From NCBI GenBank assembly GCA_022447625.1, contig JAKVAX010000030.1, positions 1 through 35,180 of the forward strand: a DNA stretch of 35,180 nt, in the 5' to 3' direction. The notes beneath the pieces are model-generated. The model was not told where the DNA came from and did not search any database. It was given only the letters and a program-made list of their open reading frames with translations. Position 1 is the stretch's first letter. Every line of letters starts with the position of its first letter. A program made the position numbers and the translations under genes. This DNA comes from Flavobacteriales bacterium (GTDB lineage: Bacteria; Bacteroidota; Bacteroidia; Flavobacteriales_D; Sanyastnellaceae). Below, piece by piece: positions 21,527 to 29,489 of the stretch.

Positions 21527-21837
21527 AACTTCAATTCCGTCTCAATCCTTAGTCGGTCTTTTCGACCTATCTCTTCCACGTAGATGACTTGGTGCTCTTT
21601 GTTGTTGTAGACCAAGACCATCTTCTCATCTACGTCAGTTCGGTATCTGATTTCAAATACCCGCTTTCGTGTTACTGTCTTCTTTTCGTTTTCCTGCGCC
21701 TCCATTCCTCGAAGAGGAACAAGCCTTGCCCAAACTGTCGCCACATCGTTGTAGGTCCTGTCTGGAAAATTCTCCGCGTTCGTTGTTGTGGTGAACGAAC
21801 GGAGGGTGACGCGTTTATCTAATTCTCCGATATTCAT
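21523..21837 (-). CDS. Head closure / head-tail joining protein
   Basis: The protein has 104 residues, beginning MNIGELDKRVTLRSFTTTTNAENF, followed by DVATVWARLVPLRGMEAQENE and a beta-rich C-terminus. This is the SPP1 gp16-like/phage head-tail joining family (PF05521-type). Location after the connector and before gp10 is standard. It overlaps the connector gene by 4 nt. Confidence 0.88.
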   Translation of the reverse strand: MNIGELDKRVTLRSFTTTTNAENFPDRTYNDVATVWARLVPLRGMEAQENEKKTVTRKRVFEIRYRTDVDEKMVLVYNNKEHQVIYVEEIGRKDRLRIETELKL

Positions 21838-22397
21838 CTGAATACAGAGACTTTGTAAGGGCTGAGTAGCATGTGGGTGCTGGTCTCAACCTTCGAAATG
21901 GTTCTGGCCGTTACCTCATTCTGACGAAGCTCATACATGGTTGCTACCATCATCAATACCGCCTGAACGATGGGTACTGGAAGTTCGGTTGATGCAAACC
22001 CGGCGTCGAAGTTGATTGTAACCGCTCCGAGCTGGTTCTTCAGATCTGGGCAGTTGGTGAAGTGGATAGCACCAGGATACTCGTCACTATTGACTGAATA
22101 ATCACTAGATGTGAGTGTCTGATTAGCACCATCTCCATCGACGTAAGTCACCGACGTCACAGAACCAAGAGGGGCAACCTCAAATCGATACTTGCCAGAA
22201 GGCCATGTGTCCAGCATAACGCGACAGGCAATCTCCGCCATGATGAACCCGTATTCATCTTCTAGATATCTGCAAGCAGCATCGAGCAGTGATGTGAGAA
22301 GCGCATCTTCGCTTCCCGCATCCTGCTTAATCTGATCGTAGACCTTAGATAAAGGAATCAGATCCGTGTAGGTGATATTTCCTAAACGCTTAACCAC
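21834..22397 (-). CDS. Head-tail connector (HK97 gp6-like)
   Basis: The protein has 187 residues. The N-terminal helical part (LLTSLLDAACRYLEDEYGFIM) is followed by a beta-rich centre (SVTSVTYVDGDGANQTL) and a C-terminal helix region (PIVQAVLMMVATMYELRQN). This is the gp6/Phage_connect_1-type adaptor that docks under the portal. The gap to the upstream gene is only 2 nt. Confidence 0.87.
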   Translation of the reverse strand: MVKRLGNITYTDLIPLSKVYDQIKQDAGSEDALLTSLLDAACRYLEDEYGFIMAEIACRVMLDTWPSGKYRFEVAPLGSVTSVTYVDGDGANQTLTSSDYSVNSDEYPGAIHFTNCPDLKNQLGAVTINFDAGFASTELPVPIVQAVLMMVATMYELRQNEVTARTISKVETSTHMLLSPYKVSVFR

Positions 22398-22399
22398 GA

Positions 22400-22888
22400 T
22401 TATTCCTCGGTCTCCTGTTCTTCTTTGTATGGAAGAGCATAGCCATCTGCAATCAGCTGGTCAGCTTGCGCAACAGGCAACTCAGGAGTAGCTCCTTTGA
22501 AGTAAGCCAGGCCGTGACTTCCCGCAAGACCGCGAAGAACTTTTACGCGCTTCTTTGGTCCGTCAATGTCATGTGGAGGGAAATCAGGTTCTTCCTCTAG
22601 CTCTGCGATGCGAGCGTTGCCAGCATTTAGAACAGTCGTTCGTTCCTCACCTTCTAGGATAGCCTCCACCTTTTCTACGGTATCGGCCTCCTTGATTTGC
22701 GCAATCAACTCTTGAGCTTTAGGCTTCTGGTTTGGTCCGGCTGCTGCGTTCAGTTCGTTCTGGATTGCTGCACGACGTTCTTCGGCGGCATCGAGAATTT
22801 CTTGTTCTTCAACCCCCTCAACCACAGCATCTACATCTTCGATTGTTTTTGAGTCCGCAATGGACTGTAGAATTTCATCCTTGTTCAT
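22400..22888 (-). CDS. Capsid-adjacent protein with two internal helical repeats
   Basis: The protein has 162 residues. Residues ~9-45 (SIADSKTIEDVDAVVEGVEE...) and ~61-98 (QIKEADTVEKVEAILEGEER...) are clear copies of a helical unit with the pattern T-x-E-x-V-x-A-x-x-E-G-x-E. The C-terminus has the YFKGATPELPVAQADQLIADGYALP module. It lies right after the capsid hairpin, so it may be a head decoration or assembly protein. Role not proven. Confidence 0.65.
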   Translation of the reverse strand: MNKDEILQSIADSKTIEDVDAVVEGVEEQEILDAAEERRAAIQNELNAAAGPNQKPKAQELIAQIKEADTVEKVEAILEGEERTTVLNAGNARIAELEEEPDFPPHDIDGPKKRVKVLRGLAGSHGLAYFKGATPELPVAQADQLIADGYALPYKEEQETEE

Positions 22889-22903
22889 GATGTATGGAAT
22901 GAA

Positions 22904-22927
22904 GGGACCAGCCCGTGGGCTAGTCCC
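22904..22927 (-). terminator. Hairpin after the capsid gene (attenuator or weak terminator)
   Basis: GGGAC-T-AGCCC, two-base loop, GGGCT-G-GTCCC on the minus strand, then TTCATT. The stem is strong but the T-run poor, so it probably only reduces downstream transcription relative to capsid. Confidence 0.6.
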
Positions 22928-22947
22928 TGATTATTCAATGGAGTGGA

Positions 22948-24294
22948 TTAGTTAGGAGTGATGTCAGTACACACCGCGAACGATTCCTCGTTACGGATGC
23001 CGACATCAGCAAGCGCGTTGATAACGAACTCGCGAATACCTTCCTTCGCTCGGTGGTTACCCACAGAAATGTCAATTACACCCCAGTTTCCAAGGATCAT
23101 CTGTGAGAAGTCTCCAAGGATAGCAGCGTGACAAACATTGACACTTGTACCTTTCGTTAGGTTAGAAGGAACCTGAGTCGAAGTAAGCATTGGCATACCG
23201 TATAGGTTGCGTCCGTCTTCAGAGAGGTACTTAGCTGTGTTCGCTGATTTCTCAGTGGTTGCAGCGTGTCCCTTAACACCCGGTGTAGTCAGCCACGTAG
23301 GCATGTTGATTGGGGCGTTGCTTTGCTCAACAGATGTCAAGAACTCAACGACCTTAGCCCATGTCAACGCACCTCCGTTGGTTCCGATTTCAACGGTGTT
23401 GATGTCTGTGGCATTCAAGATACCCTCAGGCACGTTGCCTGCTCCTGAGCCGTTGATACCAGCTTGATCCAGAAGAAGCGCAAACGCAAACTCCAAATCG
23501 CGCATAATCAAACGTTGAACATCCTCAGACGACTGAGCGATCAACTGGATACCAAGATCCACGAATGCTGCAGCACGCTTAGGAGACATTTGAACTACTC
23601 CAAACGTCGGATCAGTTTCCGCTGCTGACGCAGTTTCACCAGCCCAAGCAGCTTGTGCAATTCCGGTTTGTTTTGGAATATCCACATCCCCAACAAGGTT
23701 GTTTAGGACCTGGGCACCAGCCGCAACGATTTGAGGCGTTGGGCGTAGCGCTGGAATCATTGGCATCTGCTGAGTCGCCACGAGGTTACCTCCAGCAGTA
23801 GCAGTACCAACGACTAGGTCACGCTGCTCTCGCATACGATCTTCCTTCTGGCGGTCTTCCGATGAAAGAATACGGAAGAAATCAGACGGTAGTCCGAATC
23901 CTTTTAGTGATGAGTTACGCTCGCGAGCTTCTTTCACTGCTTCTTGGTGAACCTCAAGCTCGACACCTTCGAGGTTGCGATTCATGTGCAAGTGGTGAAG
24001 GAAACGGCTCCACTTGAATTGTGACATGTTGTCGATGTCCTCTCCTGAGCGCTTAGAATTGTCCGCAGGGTTACCACCTGACATGGCAGCTACGCGTTCT
24101 TGAGCACGCTCACGGATTTCAGCGTCTTGTAAGTCCTTTTTGAGACGTTCAATTTTACCGTCAAGGTCCTTCAGTTGCTGTCGTTGTTCGTCGGTGAATT
24201 TTCGTTCCTCTGACTGTTCAACGGCATCAAGAATAACCTTCTGTTTATCCGTCAGCTCGGTAATTTCCTGACGAATTTCTCTAGCAGTTTTCAT
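22948..24294 (-). CDS. Major capsid protein, HK97 fold
   Basis: The protein has 448 residues. The first ~110 form a charged coiled coil (EIRQEITELTDKQKVILDAVEQSEERKF...), the delta/scaffolding domain usually removed by the prohead protease. The capsid body follows: GGNLVATQQMPMIPALRPTPQIVAAGAQVL, DVDIPKQTGIAQAAWAGE, FGVVQMSPKRAAAFVDLGIQLI and LLDQAGINGSGAGNVPEGIL are typical HK97-family phrases. It overlaps the protease gene by 4 nt. A hairpin downstream could raise its relative output. Confidence 0.95.
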   Translation of the reverse strand: MKTAREIRQEITELTDKQKVILDAVEQSEERKFTDEQRQQLKDLDGKIERLKKDLQDAEIRERAQERVAAMSGGNPADNSKRSGEDIDNMSQFKWSRFLHHLHMNRNLEGVELEVHQEAVKEARERNSSLKGFGLPSDFFRILSSEDRQKEDRMREQRDLVVGTATAGGNLVATQQMPMIPALRPTPQIVAAGAQVLNNLVGDVDIPKQTGIAQAAWAGETASAAETDPTFGVVQMSPKRAAAFVDLGIQLIAQSSEDVQRLIMRDLEFAFALLLDQAGINGSGAGNVPEGILNATDINTVEIGTNGGALTWAKVVEFLTSVEQSNAPINMPTWLTTPGVKGHAATTEKSANTAKYLSEDGRNLYGMPMLTSTQVPSNLTKGTSVNVCHAAILGDFSQMILGNWGVIDISVGNHRAKEGIREFVINALADVGIRNEESFAVCTDITPN

Positions 24295-24953
24295 GCTGAT
24301 CGATGTTTATTGATGTTGGATTTATACCGAGCCATTTCAAGCTCGTACGAATTGTCATTATCGTCGTTTGTGGTTGGCTCTTCGGAGCGCAACCCTTCAA
24401 TTTCCACCTTCAGAGTTTTCTCTTTCTCTTGCGAGCGAACACCTGACTTAATGTCTGCCTGAATGGGCGCGAAGCTCACCTCGTATGGCATCCAGTTCGT
24501 TGCACGGTAAATCGGAATCTCGTCTTCACCTTGGTCTTCTCTGTTGAATCGTTTGATGTCGTATCCGACAGAAACCCCGGTAACAATGCCTTGGCGGATC
24601 TTCTGGTAAGTATTCTCAACGTCAGGAGTATCTGCGAAACGGATAACTCCAATCAGTTGTTTGTTCTTGATTTCGTACGATTCAACTCGTCCTAGAACCC
24701 CCTCACATCCACCGTATGTCCAGTGATTGTCATAAACAGGAACACCTGCTTCCATGCGAGAAACATCTACGTGTTCAGGGTCTAGAGAAAGCACCTCGTC
24801 GTACTCCTCATTCTGGCGCCAAGAGAATCTTCGAACAGGTTCTTCTGTGGCAATTACTACCTCGACCGTTCGCTCTTCCTCGTTGAAGCTGTCAGGATTC
24901 ATGGTGGCGCGAACAAAAGGCGCTTGAATTTCAATTGTGCGTTTATCAGCCAT
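24291..24953 (-). CDS. Prohead maturation protease (HK97 S78 family)
   Basis: The protein has 220 residues from the ATG at 24953 (MADKRTIEIQAPF), preferred over the ATG at 24986 because it is the usual family start and reduces overlap with the portal frame. Likely catalytic His is H77 (VPVYDNHWTYGG) and catalytic Ser S128 (GVSVGYD), followed by PYEVSFAPIQAD. The C-terminus is charged and probably removed. It processes the capsid delta domain; gene order portal-protease-capsid is standard. Confidence 0.9.
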   Translation of the reverse strand: MADKRTIEIQAPFVRATMNPDSFNEEERTVEVVIATEEPVRRFSWRQNEEYDEVLSLDPEHVDVSRMEAGVPVYDNHWTYGGCEGVLGRVESYEIKNKQLIGVIRFADTPDVENTYQKIRQGIVTGVSVGYDIKRFNREDQGEDEIPIYRATNWMPYEVSFAPIQADIKSGVRSQEKEKTLKVEIEGLRSEEPTTNDDNDNSYELEMARYKSNINKHRSA

Positions 24954-25722
24954 TGCCTTTAGATTGTTGGATTTGACCTGAGTCAATGATTTTATCTGCG
25001 TAGTCGTCGATTCGATCTAGTGGAAGAAGGTTAACCTGGACGAGGTTTCGATCTCCTCCTTCGGTTGGGTTGTATCCTTCTTCTTCTCTGGCCTCATTAA
25101 TTTTGAGGACGCCAGATGCAATGAGTTTTTGAGTGTATTCTGCGCGAGCCTTGATGTCCCCTCGTGTCAAATTCTTAAGGTTGAATGCCAGAGAGATAGT
25201 TCTGCGATTCGGAGCAGGGATAATCTTCTTCGTCAACTCGGCTTCAATGAGTTCACATATGGGTTGGATACAGTCAACCTTGAATTGTGTTGTCTGCGTT
25301 TCTGCGTTAGAGTATTTGACGTCGCTCTCTGCTTGAACCTTGAAAGGCGGAACGTTGAATATGGTGCAGATGTCTCCCTTTGTCATTTTCCGAGTCTCAA
25401 TGAATTGAGAGTCGTTTGCTGGAATGGTGATTCGCTGATAATTGACAGGTATTGGAGCTACGACAGTTCCGTGTGACTTGTTGATTCCACCATACTGTTC
25501 TTTGAAAGTATCAACCAGAGTGTTGTACTGTTTTCCTACAGTCTCCTTTGGTGATACAAGCGCGGCAGGATTGGCAGCTTCGCCGAAGAAACGGGCCCCA
25601 TATTGAGTTGCAGCCATATCTACCCCAAGGTTTTCCGCAAACAATCGGATAGGGCTCTTCCAAATGTGCATTCGCAAGAATGAACAGATCATCAAAATGA
25701 ACCATCCCAATTCCTTGGACAT
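24946..25722 (-). CDS. Portal protein, C-terminal part (frameshifted)
   Basis: This frame holds the C-terminal two thirds of an HK97-type portal: KSPIRLFAENLGVDMAATQYG, ARFFGEAANPAALVSPKETVG, MTKGDICTIFNVPPFKV, YSNAETQTTQFKVDCIQPIC, ARAEYTQKLIASGVLKINEARE. The ATG at 25722 lies in the overlap with the N-terminal frame and its first ~20 residues (MSKELGWFILMICSFLRM) do not look portal-like. Real homology starts near 25660. The two frames together make one ~420-residue portal. A one-base skip, most likely around 25640-25665, separates them; it could be an assembly error, a mutation, or programmed +1 shifting. Confidence 0.85.
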   Translation of the reverse strand: MSKELGWFILMICSFLRMHIWKSPIRLFAENLGVDMAATQYGARFFGEAANPAALVSPKETVGKQYNTLVDTFKEQYGGINKSHGTVVAPIPVNYQRITIPANDSQFIETRKMTKGDICTIFNVPPFKVQAESDVKYSNAETQTTQFKVDCIQPICELIEAELTKKIIPAPNRRTISLAFNLKNLTRGDIKARAEYTQKLIASGVLKINEAREEEGYNPTEGGDRNLVQVNLLPLDRIDDYADKIIDSGQIQQSKGNG

Positions 25723-26215
25723 GAAAGTGTGTGACCTCCCATGGTGCTTGAGAGTGAGTATACATCGGACTCACTTCTTCTGTACGAAGAAGCTTTATTT
25801 CTGCAACGTCTCCACGAGCATTCCTTGTCAAATGTGCATACGCTACCCCATGGAGGAGGTAGTAACTGATCATCGTCCGCCAAAAGACGAATCGATTTGC
25901 TGTAGCCAACGGGTTGCGGTCAACAAGGTCGAGAAGGGCGTGGTCGTAGATTTTTGTTCTGACACTCTCCTTTATCTCGAATGCCTCAATAGGGGTGGAT
26001 GCAATCGTTTTAGCGATTAGATCAACACACGCGTAGACTGTTGAAATTCGCAATGCGCTGGTTTCGTTTACACGAACCCCGCTTTGAGTTGGGAACCCCT
26101 GAAATAGATTGAGAAGAGACTCGGAATATCCGTTCTTTGCAGAATTTCTCTGCATAAATGCGTCACCGATCGCACGACCGACAGCGCTCTGAGATATGGT
26201 TTTGACGAGTCCCAT
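25511..26215 (-). CDS. Portal protein, N-terminal part (frameshifted)
   Basis: From the ATG at 26215 (MGLVKTISQSAVGRAIGDAF) the frame encodes a typical portal N-terminus: VNETSALRISTVYACVDLIAKTIASTPIEAFE, DHALLDLVDRNPLATANRFVFWRTMISYYLLHGVAYAHLTRN. After HFHVQGIGMVHFDDLFIL the sequence departs from portal character and ends within ~65 residues (...CRKTVQHSG). The rest of the portal is in another frame (24946-25722). The frame opens at a TTG at 26239, but the internal ATG fits the family and leaves the upstream operator palindrome untranslated. Confidence 0.85.
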   Translation of the reverse strand: MGLVKTISQSAVGRAIGDAFMQRNSAKNGYSESLLNLFQGFPTQSGVRVNETSALRISTVYACVDLIAKTIASTPIEAFEIKESVRTKIYDHALLDLVDRNPLATANRFVFWRTMISYYLLHGVAYAHLTRNARGDVAEIKLLRTEEVSPMYTHSQAPWEVTHFHVQGIGMVHFDDLFILANAHLEEPYPIVCGKPWGRYGCNSIWGPFLRRSCQSCRACITKGDCRKTVQHSG

Positions 26216-26223
26216 TGCGGCCA

Positions 26224-26243
26224 AATATTGCAAAAGCAATATT
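26224..26243. promoter_or_regulatory. Operator-like palindrome before the portal gene
   Basis: AATATTGC-AAAA-GCAATATT, a perfect 8+4+8 dyad 8 nt upstream of the portal ATG at 26215. It belongs to the TTGC...GCAA class found at the repressor switch, but no consensus promoter is seen here. Confidence 0.5.
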
Positions 26244-26266
26244 CAGCAACAATAGAAATGTTGCAT

Positions 26267-26446
26267 TTATCGTCGCCGTGCATTCAGGAAACGATCACGT
26301 GCTGAGCGGAAACTGTTGAAATTACTGTACTTCCGGCGTTTGTATTGCTCGACGTGTTGCTCTTCAGTTTTTTCATAAGCCTCTTGTTGGCTTTTGCTTT
26401 TCGTCAAGTTCGTGAAGTAGAGGTTGTAAAATGTGCTATTCTTCAT
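26267..26446 (-). CDS. Small conserved-type protein between terminase and portal
   Basis: A 59-residue frame from ATG 26446 to TAA 26267 fills the terminase-portal gap. It reads MKNSTFYNLYFTNLTKSKSQ, then a helical AYEKTEEQHVEQYKRRKYSNFNSF stretch and a very basic end. The AYE..E..H...Y.RRKY..F.SF pattern is familiar from small proteins next to terminase genes in Bacteroidetes phages. It starts 5 nt after the terminase stop. Function unknown; a packaging accessory or DNA-binding role is possible. Confidence 0.68.
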   Translation of the reverse strand: MKNSTFYNLYFTNLTKSKSQQEAYEKTEEQHVEQYKRRKYSNFNSFRSARDRFLNARRR

Positions 26447-26451
26447 ATCGC

Positions 26452-28182
26452 TTAGTGTGGAATGAATACAAATCCTTGGTTGGGATCTGGTTTATCTTCT
26501 GTTACATCTATGAGGTACTCGTGAATGCCCATGACCATCGCAACCACGCCGTCTATTTTTCCTTTGCTCGTTTTCTTGTTCGGCTTAACGCAACCAGTGC
26601 TGTCGTAGAATAACTCTACATTCCCCATCATCCAGCGCAGAACTGGGTCGCCGTTGTGTTTAAGTGTTCCTTGTCGAACACGCTTCTCAACTTCCGTGGT
26701 GGCTGGGTTTAACCTCCCCGTGGTTTGCGGAACTTTGTCCATTTCAATTCCGTCCCCTGTGAGCTCCGCACCGATTTGGAATGCTTGCCACTGGTCGTAT
26801 CCAATGCACTGGATATCCATCGACTCCATCAATGCACCTTCGTCGTATTGCACTTCTCCTTCGTCGATATGCCAACCGCTTAGAAGCTTTCGAATAATAG
26901 AATAGTCAGTTACATTTCCTTCGGTCAAGTGCAGGTAGCCTGCGTCTACGAAGGTTCGATAGATGTGCTTATCATCTTCCTCGAGCTTCTCTTCAAATAT
27001 TTCTTCAGGCAACCAGTACTGACCATAGACATACAAGTCGCCTTCGATTTCAGTAACCATGACAAGCGCGGTGATGTCGTGGTAGGCAGCAAGGTCCATT
27101 CCCATCCAAACCTGTTTGCCCTGGAAGAGCTCTAAACCAAAGTCCTCTTGGCATTCCATCCACTTAGAGTCTGGGATCCAAATCTTTCCGGTCTTCATCC
27201 AGATGTTCAGCCTCTTGGTCATGAACTCCACCATTTTTTGGCCTCCCATGTTCTTCGCTTCCTGACAAGCTTCCTTCAGCACGTCCGCTTCAAACGACAC
27301 GCCGAAGTTGGGATTGGCTTTTCTCCAGGTTGATGGTAGCTGCCAGTTATCGTCCTCGTCTATGGTGTAGATGATGGTAAACATTGAGTCGTCGTCCTTT
27401 TTCCCTTCAAGGATTTCTCTGCAGGTTCTGTGAAGCAAAAGGCATGGACCATCATTGAAACCAGCTGTAGTAATCGTGAAATGAAGAGGAGAGGGGCGAG
27501 CAGCCATGGCGGATTTCAACTCGTCGGAAATTTCAGAGTTCTGATGCTGGTGATACTCATCGATAACAACAAAGAAAGGGCGTTTACCGTCCATTGAGTT
27601 CTTCTCTGAAGACAGTGGTTTTGCGCTGCTATTGGTTCCTTCGAAAACGATTGCCGAACGTTGCAGCTGGATTATTGCTTTGAACTCCGGTTGAAACTTA
27701 ACCATGCGTTTCGCCTCTTCGAATACGATGTCAGCCTGGTCTCTCTTCGTCGCAGCGAAGTATATCTCGGCGTTCTGCTCACCGTCGGCTATGAGCATGT
27801 ATAGACTAACAGCTGAAGCGAGAAGTGACTTGCCGTTTTTTTTAGGGATCTCGATGTAGGTCTTAGTGAACCTTCGTCGACCATCTTTCTTCTTCCATGC
27901 AAAGAGATTGAATAGAATGAATTGCTGCCATGGTTCGAGGAGTACTGGTTTTCCAGCAAATACACTTGAAGTGTGACGAACGAAATTCTGAATAAAGTCG
28001 ATTGCAAATTCACCAGCTTCAATGTCCAGGGTCCAACCCTTTTCGTGTGCTCTATCCTTGTCGTCGAGATATCTTTGGCATGCGGAAATAACAAGTAGAC
28101 AGGCTGGTTGTACTCCCTTGATCACATCATCTGCGTATTGCTCAACTACGTCAAATGGGCGTACTTCATGAGGCTGCTGCAC
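26452..28182 (-). CDS. terL: Terminase large subunit
   Basis: This 576-residue packaging ATPase/nuclease has a Walker-A-like region IEIPKKNGKSLLAS (111-123), with K113-S119 as P-loop, and Walker B FFVVIDEYH (203-211) with catalytic Asp/Glu. The nuclease domain follows with VWMGMDLAAYHDITALVMV (metal-binding Asp) and the late GKIDGVVAMVMGIH segment. This is the Terminase_1/HK97-type family. It overlaps the small subunit by 17 nt. HK97-like neighbours suggest cohesive-end packaging, but cos was not located. Confidence 0.95.
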   Translation of the reverse strand: MQQPHEVRPFDVVEQYADDVIKGVQPACLLVISACQRYLDDKDRAHEKGWTLDIEAGEFAIDFIQNFVRHTSSVFAGKPVLLEPWQQFILFNLFAWKKKDGRRRFTKTYIEIPKKNGKSLLASAVSLYMLIADGEQNAEIYFAATKRDQADIVFEEAKRMVKFQPEFKAIIQLQRSAIVFEGTNSSAKPLSSEKNSMDGKRPFFVVIDEYHQHQNSEISDELKSAMAARPSPLHFTITTAGFNDGPCLLLHRTCREILEGKKDDDSMFTIIYTIDEDDNWQLPSTWRKANPNFGVSFEADVLKEACQEAKNMGGQKMVEFMTKRLNIWMKTGKIWIPDSKWMECQEDFGLELFQGKQVWMGMDLAAYHDITALVMVTEIEGDLYVYGQYWLPEEIFEEKLEEDDKHIYRTFVDAGYLHLTEGNVTDYSIIRKLLSGWHIDEGEVQYDEGALMESMDIQCIGYDQWQAFQIGAELTGDGIEMDKVPQTTGRLNPATTEVEKRVRQGTLKHNGDPVLRWMMGNVELFYDSTGCVKPNKKTSKGKIDGVVAMVMGIHEYLIDVTEDKPDPNQGFVFIPH

Positions 28183-28654
28183 CTTTATTTCTTCCGTTCA
28201 AGAATTTGAGGAGAGTGTTGTCTTTATCTCCATTAGATTTCAAGTAGGCATCGATCTTTTGTCTGTACAACGGAGAAAGACCAAGCTTTTGTTGAGACTT
28301 CTCAACGAGCGCTTGAAACTTGCCGAACGCGGTGACGTCTCCAGTGATGTTAGACCCACTTTTGTACTCTTCAACTATACTGTCCCTGTGGGTTAGTCTG
28401 TCTGCAACAGCCTTCATTCCGGTGAGCGCCCTGACATAAATAGCTACCTCAACGGCATCATTTATATCGAAAATTCCCAACTCTCTGAGGTGTTTAATTG
28501 TTGCTTTGTACAGTTTGGTTTCAGACTTGTCGAGGTCAAAAAATGGTTTAGGGTATGTACGCGGATTACCAGGGTTGACGGTGGGTAGACCAGATTTTCG
28601 GTCAGCACGATCAGTTCCAGCTAGAGACTTTGATTCTTCGCTCAGCTTGCGCAT
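28166..28654 (-). CDS. terS: Terminase small subunit (P27-like)
   Basis: The protein has 162 residues. The start MRKLSEESKSLAGTDRADRK and the segment AFGKFQALVEKSQQKLGLSPLYRQKI match the P27 family of small terminases that recognise the packaging site. It lies between the HNH endonuclease and the large subunit, the standard HNH-TerS-TerL cassette. The last 17 nt overlap terL. Confidence 0.85.
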   Translation of the reverse strand: MRKLSEESKSLAGTDRADRKSGLPTVNPGNPRTYPKPFFDLDKSETKLYKATIKHLRELGIFDINDAVEVAIYVRALTGMKAVADRLTHRDSIVEEYKSGSNITGDVTAFGKFQALVEKSQQKLGLSPLYRQKIDAYLKSNGDKDNTLLKFLNGRNKGAAAS

Positions 28655-28729
28655 ACCCCCCCCTCCCCAAACATTGACGGTGTGTGAATTTGCCTAGCGG
28701 TGCGGTTATTAACAGACCATAAAAATATT

Positions 28730-29047
28730 CTATGCACCCCCTTCCCCTTGATGCCTTTCACGTGCGCTCTTCTTGTTGTGATGAGAGTGACAGAGGCCTT
28801 GAAGATTGCTTCTATCCCAGAAGCTACCGCCTTGATTGTATGGTGTGATATGGTCAACAACGTCCGCCGGTTTGTACACGCCTTGCTTCTCACACTCGAC
28901 ACACAATGGATTCTCATTGAGTACTGATCGTCTAAGTTTCCTCCACTCTGGTGAATCATAGTTCTTCGTTCTTTTCTTTCTTCCTTGTTGCGCTCTGCGT
29001 TTCCCCTGCCACGGTGGTCGCTTACTATTTCTGTTGATACTAGGCAT
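28730..29047 (-). CDS. HNH endonuclease of the packaging cassette
   Basis: The protein has 105 residues with a basic N-terminus. It holds zinc-binding C49-x-x-C52, the ββα-metal motif VVDHITPYNQGGSFWDRSNLQGLC (D65/H66 to C86), then HSHHNKKS (H89/H90). This is the gp74/HNH type found beside terS-terL, required for packaging cleavage in several HK97-like phages. It is the first gene of the late operon; a terminator lies immediately upstream. Downstream, 75 nt without a gene separate it from terS and could contain part of cos. Confidence 0.92.
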   Translation of the reverse strand: MPSINRNSKRPPWQGKRRAQQGRKKRTKNYDSPEWRKLRRSVLNENPLCVECEKQGVYKPADVVDHITPYNQGGSFWDRSNLQGLCHSHHNKKSARERHQGEGGA

Positions 29048-29049
29048 AG

Positions 29050-29074
29050 AAAAAGGGGATGCGATTGCATCCCC
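29050..29074 (-). terminator. Terminator between repressor/late promoter and the HNH gene
   Basis: On the minus strand GGGGATGC, loop AATC, GCATCCCC, TTTTT. It ends the repressor transcript and stands between the 29105-29135 promoter and all late genes, a candidate antitermination control point. Confidence 0.88.
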
Positions 29075-29104
29075 TTAACCAATGAGAAGCAATCGTGCTC
29101 CTCA

Positions 29105-29135
29105 CAAATCTATTGCAAGTATTGCTAATTAGCAA
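29105..29135 (-). promoter_or_regulatory. Promoter/operator directly upstream of the late operon
   Basis: On the minus strand TTG (29135-29133), 20-nt spacer, TAGATTTG (29112-29105). The perfect palindrome TTGCTAATTAGCAA (29122-29135) covers the -33 box, and a TATTGCAAG half-site lies next to it. It overlaps the 3' end of the repressor gene. The start site falls about 25 nt before a strong terminator. Confidence 0.62.
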
Positions 29136-29484
29136 CAATTCTGCTCGATGTACCTAGAATGTGTACACCTTGCATTCGGATTGTGATCTCGTAGATAGGA
29201 AGTCCTTGACCTGCTGAAACGCCTACCACAGGCTGTTCTGGTTGAGAGAGCTCAGGCGTTCCTTTGAATCTGAACCCATAGTGCTGGAATATGGATTCGA
29301 GTATGCTGTCAGATACTCTTCGGTTGCCGTTCACCTGTTGATTGAGGTGCGCATAGTCCTTCCCAAGCTTCGTTGATATTGCTTTGAGACTGCGTTCTGT
29401 GTGGTCTGGGGAGGCTTTGATGTGCTTGATAACATTCCTAAGCCACTCGGTTTTACTGTCTTCAGTTTCTGTAGGTGTAGTCAT
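29125..29484 (-). CDS. Short lysogeny repressor (CI-like, without protease domain)
   Basis: The protein has 119 residues. The helical N-terminus has a helix-turn-helix-like ERSLKAISTKLGKDYAHLNQQVNGNRRVSDSILESI. The rest, VVGVSAGQGLPIYEITIRMQGV, resembles the linker/first strand of CI/LexA-type repressors of Bacteroidetes phages, but the S24 catalytic part is absent. Stop codon and terminator are intact, so the short form is probably genuine and may not be cleaved by RecA. It is divergent from the early operon, with operators between. Its promoter appears to be TTG-N18-TATTTTTTTG, close to the start codon. Confidence 0.75.
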   Translation of the reverse strand: MTTPTETEDSKTEWLRNVIKHIKASPDHTERSLKAISTKLGKDYAHLNQQVNGNRRVSDSILESIFQHYGFRFKGTPELSQPEQPVVGVSAGQGLPIYEITIRMQGVHILGTSSRIVAN

Positions 29485-29489
29485 AACTT

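Noticed and set aside
28642-29082. Minus-strand 146-codon frame over the HNH region
   Set aside because: It is an overlapping frame; the HNH endonuclease frame at 28730-29047 has clear catalytic motifs.
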